DNA from: Candidatus Thorarchaeota archaeon
Lineage (GTDB): Archaea; Asgardarchaeota; Thorarchaeia; Thorarchaeales; Thorarchaeaceae
Direction of reading: 5' to 3'
Length of the DNA: 6,190 nucleotides
Assembly: GCA_016840245.1 (NCBI GenBank)
Contig: JAEOST010000187.1
Location: 1 to 6,190, forward strand
A program made the translations under genes and the position numbers. Positions 1 to 5,537 of this stretch are shown here, piece after piece. Under the pieces are notes generated by a model. That model saw nothing but the letters and a program-made list of their open reading frames with translations. It searched no databases and was not told the origin of the DNA. Position 1 is the first letter of the stretch; every line of letters starts with the position of its first letter.

Positions 1-1
1 A

Positions 2-3000
2 GACAAGTCCTTCACGAACCATATTAACAGGAAATTCCATCAGTCAGACATCGGCAATCTTTCTGATGGTAGTCCTGTCATCTACACCCTCGAGAGGTAT
101 TTTGGAGATGACGACTTGTCACTTGTCAAATACTCCAGAACTGGAGACGTACTTGATTCAGTGGAAGTAGGCAATCCAGGCAAATTCACCTTCGACAATT
201 ACGCTGTGTTCACAGCGGTGCTAGACGGAGACAATATCGCAGATATCATCGTTCTAGACTATCACTGGGATTCAGGTGGACATCTGAGATACAATGTCTT
301 CCATGGGAGCACATTCACTCTCATGAATAATGGTACAGCACCAACACCTTACAAGAGCTTCGAATATCTTGGAGTGTTCGATGACGATGGGGATGGAAAT
401 GAAGAGTTGTTCTTGGTCTCGGATACATCTCCAATGCATATCGCAAAGATGGATTCAGATCTGACATGGACCACTCAAAATCTACATCATGAGAGTGACG
501 GCAGATATGGAGTCAGAGGTTTTGCGATTGCAAACGGGCACATTGCTATCATCAGGGGAAACGAAGTGATTGATATTCATACCACAGACTTGGTGTTCTC
601 ACATTCACTTGACATCAGTCTCAGTGCTTATACCAACCAGGATCCCGTTGGTATACAGAGCCTTCACGATGCTACAACTGGTGAGGACCAATTCGTTGCC
701 GCTTTCAATTACTGGGATGCTACCGATCCCACTGGAAGAGTGTACATCTTTGATAGCACAACAACCAATCTGAACAGCACACCAACCTACGAACTACCAC
801 ATCAAGATCTCGCATTCATCTACCCAGCTGATGTAAATGGAGATAGTTCAGATGAGTTGTTCATCACTATTCCTCAAGGGGAGTTGATACTCACTGACCC
901 CGGATCAACTCTATCAGTCATTTGGACAACACAGATAACAGGTGCAACCCCACTCAGTGCAATTGTAGCTGACTTTGATGGCGACACATTGGATGAATTG
1001 ATCCTCTTCACAGACCAGGATGAGTTACTCACTCAAGTTTCATTTGACGGAATAGTTGAGTGGACAGTTGTTGTAGGAGAGGTCCACAATCCTCTGGTTC
1101 TAGATAACATCGAGCAGACACCTGGTGTTGAGATCGCAGCATTTCCATTTGCAGGAGTCACTAGCTACACTGTAGGTGCTGTTCGGAATCTTGACAGTCA
1201 ATATGTCCTCGACGTACTAGTTGAATATGGTGATCCGGACATCGTGCAGGGTGATGCCTTTTGGGCGAATGTCACTGTGGCTAACATCTATGGTGAAATC
1301 GTGGATGATGCTTCGGTCTATATGAGCGCTCACCACATCACAGGTGAAGGTCACATTATAGACACCTTCGGGTTCTATTTCGACTGGGCTACGATGAAAT
1401 ACAGGGCCGTCACCGATGCAACTTGGCCGATTGGAATAGCTAACCTTAGTGTGACAATTGATAATGGATACTATCATCCGTATGAACACACATTCGTGGA
1501 TGCTGTGACCATCAGGACTGTGTTGCACGTAGCAATCGACGCACCCCCGTTCATCAATCAAGGGGAGAATATGAGCATTGCAGTCTGGGTGTTAGACAAC
1601 CTCGAGGGAGTTGTTGAAGATGCGACTGTAACGATAGCAATTGATGGAGTGGGTCAAGCGGCGATCCAAACTGGACCAATTTATGTCGTAGATTATCCAG
1701 AGGTTGATATCGATGCAGGAATCCATCTAGCTTCTGCAACTGCAGTACATCCATTTGGGTTGGATGTTGGAGAGAGAGAGAGACCAATCTCAGTTCAAAT
1801 TCCAGCGGACACGTTGATAGTTGAGACTGACTTTCCGGATACTGTCTTTCAGGATGAAATGGTGTCGGCGTGGTTCAATATCACTGATCAGTATGATGCT
1901 CCCATGGAAGGAGCTTTAGTGACCTTGGTAAGTGGTCCAAGAGGATTCGAGCTTGTCGAAAGTCCAGTTCCTGGATGTTACTCTTTCGTGTATTCAATGA
2001 ATCTAGGGTTAGGTAACCAGACTTTCGAACTAAGAATCCAATCACCCGCTATTGTTGGAGATCTCATCTCAGAGGTCGAATTCGATGTCATGAGTGATTT
2101 AGATGATTTGGAGTTCTTCGTATCTTTCAGTCCAGAGGAACCAGTCCAAGGTCAACCACTTTTCATTTCAGTTATGGCCGTTGATGGGCATAGCAATCCA
2201 GTTCCAGAACTTGAGTTGTATGTGCACATGATGAACCTGCCACCTATGTTAGCATACCCAGGAGACCAGCTGGGTGAATATGTCACCATGATTGAGCACA
2301 TCCCAATGACTGAGGGATATGGTTTGATGAATGTCACAATAGAAGCTGTGGGACAATATGCATTGACATCATCAAAAGTGGCGCAGGTCTACATAGAACC
2401 AGCAACTCCGGACTTCTCGATGATTTCTGCGGATACAATTGGTCTTGGAGCAGGAGCTTCATTCCTTCTGAGCATGATTGGTATGGTGGTGTATTTCAGA
2501 ATGTCAGCTTCGATGCGTGTGGAAGACAAATCTGAGGAAGGACTGAAGAAATCAGTTCGAAACATGGATAGGTTGTATCTTGTGATCGTGATTGCGAGTG
2601 GTCTCGGTCTGGTTTCATCATACGGAATGTACCAGGCTGGCAACTATGGACTTGCACTAATACTCACGGTTGCCCTCCTTGGAGCTTCAGTTCTCCTGTA
2701 TGGCCTATGGCTTTACAGAGACGCCATGTCAGCCGTTCTTGTACAGCGGAAACTGAGTAGAAAGAGGATGGTTCTAGGTCTCTGGCACTTGGTGTTTGTC
2801 CCAGTAGTGATTGTACTGATACTTCTCTATGGAGTAGAGATCAACTGGTTCCAAGCCTTCATCATAGACCAGACATTTGCTTTCGGAGACATAGTCATTC
2901 CTACCATTATGACTACAATCTTCACTGCGTACCTTTCATCCATCATCGTGGTTGTTGTGAACCTCTATAGAGAGGTGAGCAAAGGTCTCAAGAAACTCAC

Positions 3001-3286
3001 AAAGATGGAAGAGGCAGGTACTCCTGAAAGTATTGTGCAGGATGAAAAGACCTCAATGGTCAGTAGGCTCAGCTCGTCAATCAGAATCAAGTTCCTGATG
3101 TTCCTCGTGGTCGTAGGAGCTACAACAGTGATGAGTATGGACTTCCTTGCTAGCTGGGAGCTTGGAATAATCATCCTACTTCCAGTAGCATTCTTGGTTG
3201 TGATACCTTTCATCTCATCCAAGATCATTCAGGTCCTTAGCAAGATGTCAAGAGGCAGGATTCCAGCTGCACCAACTGAAGTGTAG
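2..3286 (+). CDS. Large surface protein: FG-GAP-like β-propeller, four Ig-like domains, seven C-terminal TM helices (5' partial)
   Basis: The frame is open from the left edge to the TAG at 3284-3286 (1094 residues visible). The TTG at 116 is not a convincing start because coding sequence (…SPVIYTLERYFGDD…) continues upstream of it, so the true N-terminus and any signal peptide lie outside the window. Residue numbers count from base 2. Acidic FG-GAP/VCBS-like loops occur at about 75 (LDGDNIADI), 127 (DDDGDGNEEL), 277 (DVNGDSSDEL) and 324 (DFDGDTLDEL); such loops bind Ca2+ in integrin-α-type propellers. Four Ig-like units start near 402, 508, 605 and 703, with several N-x-S/T sequons. Seven hydrophobic helices follow at about 812-832, 858-877, 882-905, 923-945, 964-989, 1029-1052 and 1054-1072. 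K/R-rich loops alternate with short uncharged or acidic loops, giving N-out/C-in. Only one cysteine is visible. A role in adhesion or surface sensing is inferred from domain type; I recognise no named family for the membrane block. Confidence 0.9.
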   Translation, partial: DKSFTNHINRKFHQSDIGNLSDGSPVIYTLERYFGDDDLSLVKYSRTGDVLDSVEVGNPGKFTFDNYAVFTAVLDGDNIADIIVLDYHWDSGGHLRYNVFHGSTFTLMNNGTAPTPYKSFEYLGVFDDDGDGNEELFLVSDTSPMHIAKMDSDLTWTTQNLHHESDGRYGVRGFAIANGHIAIIRGNEVIDIHTTDLVFSHSLDISLSAYTNQDPVGIQSLHDATTGEDQFVAAFNYWDATDPTGRVYIFDSTTTNLNSTPTYELPHQDLAFIYPADVNGDSSDELFITIPQGELILTDPGSTLSVIWTTQITGATPLSAIVADFDGDTLDELILFTDQDELLTQVSFDGIVEWTVVVGEVHNPLVLDNIEQTPGVEIAAFPFAGVTSYTVGAVRNLDSQYVLDVLVEYGDPDIVQGDAFWANVTVANIYGEIVDDASVYMSAHHITGEGHIIDTFGFYFDWATMKYRAVTDATWPIGIANLSVTIDNGYYHPYEHTFVDAVTIRTVLHVAIDAPPFINQGENMSIAVWVLDNLEGVVEDATVTIAIDGVGQAAIQTGPIYVVDYPEVDIDAGIHLASATAVHPFGLDVGERERPISVQIPADTLIVETDFPDTVFQDEMVSAWFNITDQYDAPMEGALVTLVSGPRGFELVESPVPGCYSFVYSMNLGLGNQTFELRIQSPAIVGDLISEVEFDVMSDLDDLEFFVSFSPEEPVQGQPLFISVMAVDGHSNPVPELELYVHMMNLPPMLAYPGDQLGEYVTMIEHIPMTEGYGLMNVTIEAVGQYALTSSKVAQVYIEPATPDFSMISADTIGLGAGASFLLSMIGMVVYFRMSASMRVEDKSEEGLKKSVRNMDRLYLVIVIASGLGLVSSYGMYQAGNYGLALILTVALLGASVLLYGLWLYRDAMSAVLVQRKLSRKRMVLGLWHLVFVPVVIVLILLYGVEINWFQAFIIDQTFAFGDIVIPTIMTTIFTAYLSSIIVVVVNLYREVSKGLKKLTKMEEAGTPESIVQDEKTSMVSRLSSSIRIKFLMFLVVVGATTVMSMDFLASWELGIIILLPVAFLVVIPFISSKIIQVLSKMSRGRIPAAPTEV
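1205..2410 (+). repeat. Four tandem Ig-like (MG2/invasin-like) domain repeats within the surface protein
   Basis: Four consecutive units of about 95-105 residues begin near bases 1205, 1520, 1808 and 2108. Each opens with a hydrophobic β-strand, then a V-x-G/D-(D/E/Q) turn (DIVQGDAF, PFINQGENM, DTVFQDEMV, EPVQGQPLF). Next comes an alternating hydrophobic strand, then a polar turn leading into a V-x-(D/E)-A-x-V-like strand (EIVDDASVYM, GVVEDATVTI, APMEGALVTL, NPVPELELYV). This is the pattern of extracellular β-sandwich domains such as α2-macroglobulin MG2 or bacterial Ig-like modules. The repeat is visible only at protein level; the DNA copies have diverged, so it is an old duplication. The units probably form a stalk between propeller and membrane. 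Confidence 0.7.
2435..3229 (+). other. Seven-helix membrane block of the surface protein
   Basis: Seven hydrophobic stretches of about 19-26 residues are encoded here. The loops after helices 1, 3 and 5 and the C-terminus are basic (for example LKKSVRNMDR, VQRKLSRKR, SKGLKKLTKM, SKMSRGR). The loops after helices 2, 4 and 6 are short or lack basic residues (QAGN, INWFQAFIIDQTFAFGD, SWE). This matches the positive-inside rule for an outside N-terminus and cytosolic C-terminus. No catalytic motif, histidine-kinase domain or transport signature is visible. Confidence 0.7.
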
Positions 3287-3297
3287 AAAAGAATGAA

Positions 3298-3319
3298 AGC
3301 GGCCCTACTTCGGGCCGCT
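3298..3319. terminator. GC-rich hairpin between convergent genes, probable bidirectional terminator
   Basis: AGCGGCCC (3298-3305) pairs perfectly with GGGCCGCT (3312-3319) around the 6-base loop TACTTC. It lies 11 bases past the stop of the surface-protein gene and 17 bases past the stop of the convergent gene. Read on the minus strand, the hairpin is followed by a T-rich run (TTCATTCTTTT). On the plus strand it is followed by AATATTCTATAA, a weaker U tract. Archaeal termination depends mainly on U tracts, so the minus-strand direction is the better supported. The stem may also protect the 3' ends of both transcripts. Confidence 0.6.
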
Positions 3320-3336
3320 AATATTCTATAACGAGA

Positions 3337-4920
3337 CTAGTCAGTTTCTTCATCTTCGGAAGTATCCTCATCCTCAGAGGACTCTTCTAATTCATCAGAG
3401 AACTCTTCGGGTTCATCTTCAGCTACTTCCACCGACTCTTCTTCAGGAGTATCATCTTCATCGGTTGTATCCTGGATGTCCTCCTCTGGTTCGGATTCTT
3501 CGACCTCTTCCGCTTCAACCTCTTCTGGTTCCTCAGCTTCCTCAGCTTCGGTTTCTGCTGCGGCCTCCTCTTCAGTAGGCAGCATCTTCTTTCCAGCTTC
3601 CTGGTCTGCAACGAACTTCTCTATCTGAGCCTTCCTGTTTACGTACAGTGCGACGATGAGAGCAAGTGACATTGCTGCACCCATAAGGGTGATGGTAGTC
3701 TGCCATTGACTTGAACTGTCTCCGAGCAGCTGTTGCCAGGTTACAACAAGGAATGCGAGACCTGCGATATTCATAACGAAACTACGTAGCGGAGTTCCTA
3801 CCTTGGTGATCTCCATTACATTGGTGTCAACCATTGCAGCGGCAATGACACCAGCATTGTACTGGGTTGATTTGGTCTTCTTTGCAAGGGTCTTCACATC
3901 AGAAGACTTCTTCTTACCAAACCATCGAATTGCCGCGGGGACTTTGGAAGCAAGAAGATTGGCATACTCGGCACGAGCATCATCCTGTGTGAAGTTGCAC
4001 TTCTTACACATATCTAGCTTCTTGTTCCAGTCCTTCTTGCATTTAGGACACTTATCCACCTGCCAAGCATCTGGAGCAACTTCTCTAAGTCTCTGTCGAA
4101 CGATGTATTCACTCACTCCACTGTCTTCTCGTCCATCCTTCTTCTTCTTCTTTTTCAAACCGTCAAGCATCGTGAAGAGAAGAGGTAACGAACTGAGCAC
4201 TGTGAGGTTTGGCAATGAACGGAGCTCAGATGCTTTCTTCTGAAGACCTCTTAGTTTGTAGGCGGTCTTCAGACCATCCCAAAGGGCGAAGATACTCTGA
4301 CCAATTCCAGATGCTGCACCTACAGTGGCTACGATTGCAGAGATTCCTGTAACAGATGTTACTACACTGAAAGGATCTGCTGGTATAAGGAATGAGAACT
4401 GGTGTTGCACCAGATTGACTGTCGAGTTACCCTCAACATAGTATCTGAAATCCACTGTTGCTTCAAACACACCTGTAGCCAAATCGATTGGTCCAAGCGA
4501 CATCATTTGCGAAAAATCTATTTCTGCATCAATTGGATCAACTGGCGACATAGGATCAACCATGACCCATGTTGAATTTGTATCAGGATCTATAATCTGA
4601 ATTGGAAATAGCGCAATTCCTTGATACCAGAATGTGATAGAACCACTCATGTTCAAGGTCTGAGAACCATTAGCTATGAGTTCCATATGGAGGGGCATAG
4701 GATTCTCCATATCGAGTGTTAATGGATTGTTTAGATCATAATGTTTGACATTCTGATCTGTACCAATTTCGATTAGTACATGAAGCCGATCGTGAGGATC
4801 ACTGATCCAATCACTTGCTGGCGACTGAGCATCAACAGATGTTGCATAGCCTCCGACCATCATGACCAAAAACAATGCCATGAATCCAATGAATAATAGG
4901 CGTGAAGGTGAGCGTTTCAT
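3337..4920 (-). CDS. Membrane protein with signal peptide, ectodomain, cytosolic zinc ribbon and acidic tail; unknown function
   Basis: This 527-residue protein starts at an ATG preceded by a purine-rich ribosome binding site. Residues 1-31 look like a signal peptide (MKRS…, hydrophobic core 8-24, likely cleavage after VDA). Residues 32-180 form a β-rich ectodomain with sequons at N84, N90, N115 and N165. A hydrophobic segment at about 184-212 should cross the membrane; a weaker one at 238-252 is followed by six lysines. A zinc ribbon follows: C291-x2-C294 and C305-x2-C308. Residues 339-374 (DVKTLAKKT…MEITKVG) resemble a winged-helix pattern, weakly. Helices at about 380-398 and 408-426 form a hairpin with a short outer loop. 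The last 79 residues contain 47 Asp/Glu and no Lys/Arg and are probably disordered and cytosolic. It lies 73 bases downstream of the receiver gene on the same strand and converges on the surface-protein gene. I do not recognise the family; a signalling or scaffold role is inference only. Confidence 0.88.
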   Translation of the reverse strand: MKRSPSRLLFIGFMALFLVMMVGGYATSVDAQSPASDWISDPHDRLHVLIEIGTDQNVKHYDLNNPLTLDMENPMPLHMELIANGSQTLNMSGSITFWYQGIALFPIQIIDPDTNSTWVMVDPMSPVDPIDAEIDFSQMMSLGPIDLATGVFEATVDFRYYVEGNSTVNLVQHQFSFLIPADPFSVVTSVTGISAIVATVGAASGIGQSIFALWDGLKTAYKLRGLQKKASELRSLPNLTVLSSLPLLFTMLDGLKKKKKKDGREDSGVSEYIVRQRLREVAPDAWQVDKCPKCKKDWNKKLDMCKKCNFTQDDARAEYANLLASKVPAAIRWFGKKKSSDVKTLAKKTKSTQYNAGVIAAAMVDTNVMEITKVGTPLRSFVMNIAGLAFLVVTWQQLLGDSSSQWQTTITLMGAAMSLALIVALYVNRKAQIEKFVADQEAGKKMLPTEEEAAAETEAEEAEEPEEVEAEEVEESEPEEDIQDTTDEDDTPEEESVEVAEDEPEEFSDELEESSEDEDTSEDEETD

Positions 4921-4922
4921 TA

Positions 4923-4935
4923 ATCATCCATCTCC
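4923..4935 (-). promoter_or_regulatory. Ribosome binding site of the zinc-ribbon membrane protein
   Basis: On the minus strand the bases before the ATG at 4920 read GGAGATGGATGATTA. GGAGATG ends 8 bases before the ATG and GGATGAT ends 2 bases before it. The first is at the usual distance and pairs with the archaeal 16S 3' end (complement GGAGGTGAT). It supports the ATG at 4920 as the start and independent translation of this gene. Confidence 0.65.
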
Positions 4936-4971
4936 AACTATTACGCTTAGAAATAACGAGGGTTCTCTTCA

Positions 4972-4980
4972 TCTTAAAGC
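4972..4980 (-). promoter_or_regulatory. Possible TATA box upstream of the zinc-ribbon membrane protein
   Basis: The minus strand reads GCTTTAAGA here, similar to an archaeal TATA element (consensus around TTTAWA). It is about 50 bases upstream of the ATG. Initiation about 25 bases downstream would give a leader near 25-30 bases that includes the GGAG ribosome binding site. No strong BRE is evident, so the gene may be read from this promoter, from the receiver gene's promoter, or both. Confidence 0.3.
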
Positions 4981-4993
4981 ATTTTGTCATATG

Positions 4994-5407
4994 CTATTCA
5001 GTAAATTGAGGACTGGGTTCTCTCGTGCCGCGAATCATGTCAGCAACTTTCTTAGCAACTGACTTGAACCCCTCACTCTTACGAATGACACCCTTCGCGC
5101 CAGCGTCAACTGCTTGCTTTGCAGACTCAGGATCGAAATAGGCCGTAAGAAGGTGAACATTCTTCACTCCAATCTCTGCAAGCTTCCGTGTGCATTCGAG
5201 GCCATTCATATCAGGCATCTTCAAGTCCATCAGAACGATATCGAGAGGCTTGCCCTGTTCCTGAGCTTGACCTGCTTTGTCAATCGCTTCATCACCAGAC
5301 AGTGCAGACACGAGCTCGAAGTCATCAAGAAAACGTTTCAGATAGACAAGTAGGACCTCGTGTATGGCAGGTTCATCATCTACTACGAGTATACGAAAGG
5401 TCAACAA
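4994..5407 (-). CDS. Stand-alone response regulator receiver (CheY-like) protein
   Basis: This protein of 136-137 residues is one receiver domain with no output domain. Visible features are β1 RILVVDDE with the acidic pair D10/D11, phospho-acceptor D61 in IVLMDLKMPDMNG, switch T88 in VHLLTAY, and the conserved lysine K110 in GVIRKS. The family accepts a phosphoryl group from a histidine kinase onto the aspartate; no kinase is in the window. Two usual residues differ: the aromatic switch position before the lysine (Tyr106 in CheY) is V107, and the proline after the lysine is S111. The start is TTG. An in-frame TGA lies two codons upstream (TGA GAC TTG TTG) and the next in-frame ATG is codon 60 inside the domain, so initiation must be at one of the two TTG codons. 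A short tail (GTREPSPQFTE) follows α5. It is cytosolic. The co-oriented gene 73 bases downstream is a candidate partner, which is inference. Confidence 0.93.
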   Translation of the reverse strand: MLTFRILVVDDEPAIHEVLLVYLKRFLDDFELVSALSGDEAIDKAGQAQEQGKPLDIVLMDLKMPDMNGLECTRKLAEIGVKNVHLLTAYFDPESAKQAVDAGAKGVIRKSEGFKSVAKKVADMIRGTREPSPQFTE

Positions 5408-5537
5408 GTCTCACCAGTCTGATTGTGCACACTCGGTTTCTCAGTTCCTTATCAATAGTACGATTAGGACAGGATAAATCGGAGTGTTCACGAATCTATT
5501 TATCTCAGGAACCCTGTCAGTCTGTCGGGTTTGTGAA
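5408..5537. promoter_or_regulatory. Divergent promoter region between the receiver and aminotransferase genes
   Basis: These 130 bases separate two genes that start in opposite directions, so both promoters must lie here or overlap the genes. TATA-like candidates are CTATTTATC (5496-5504, plus), which would give a leader of only about 10-15 bases for the aminotransferase, and minus-strand GATTTATCC (5472-5480), which would serve the receiver with a leader of about 40 bases. An imperfect inverted repeat, GTGCACACTCGG (5425-5436) and CGGAGTGTTCAC (5480-5491), matches at 10 of 12 positions and partly overlaps these elements. Roles are inferred from position only. Confidence 0.45.
5410..5415 (-). 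promoter_or_regulatory. Ribosome binding site selecting a TTG start for the receiver gene
   Basis: The minus strand reads GGTGAG-AC-TTG-TTG. GGTGA matches the archaeal Shine-Dalgarno complement. It sits 2 bases from the first TTG (5407) and 5 bases from the second (5404). The second TTG has the more usual spacing, so the mature protein may begin one residue later than the longest reading. Confidence 0.6.

Noticed and set aside
116..118. TTG at 116 as the start of the surface protein
   Set aside because: The frame is open to the left edge with protein-like sequence upstream, there is no ribosome binding site before it, and a secreted protein would need a signal peptide that is absent at this point.
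1771..1782. (AG)6 dinucleotide run as a phase-variation tract
   Set aside because: It is short, encodes GERER in frame at a domain boundary, and nothing else suggests slippage control.
1217..1787. Two minus-strand open frames (114 and 77 codons) within the Ig-like region
   Set aside because: Both are antisense shadows of the surface-protein gene with no supporting motif.
3345..3580. T/C-rich stretch with repeated CTTC/CTTCAG units as a CRISPR or satellite repeat
   Set aside because: It is the complement of GAA/GAG/GAT codons for the acidic tail; units vary in length and there are no spacers.
3803..4243. 146-codon plus-strand open frame opposite the zinc-ribbon protein
   Set aside because: It is antisense to a well-supported gene. 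Its phenylalanine run is simply the complement of the lysine run, and it has no domain pattern or ribosome binding site.
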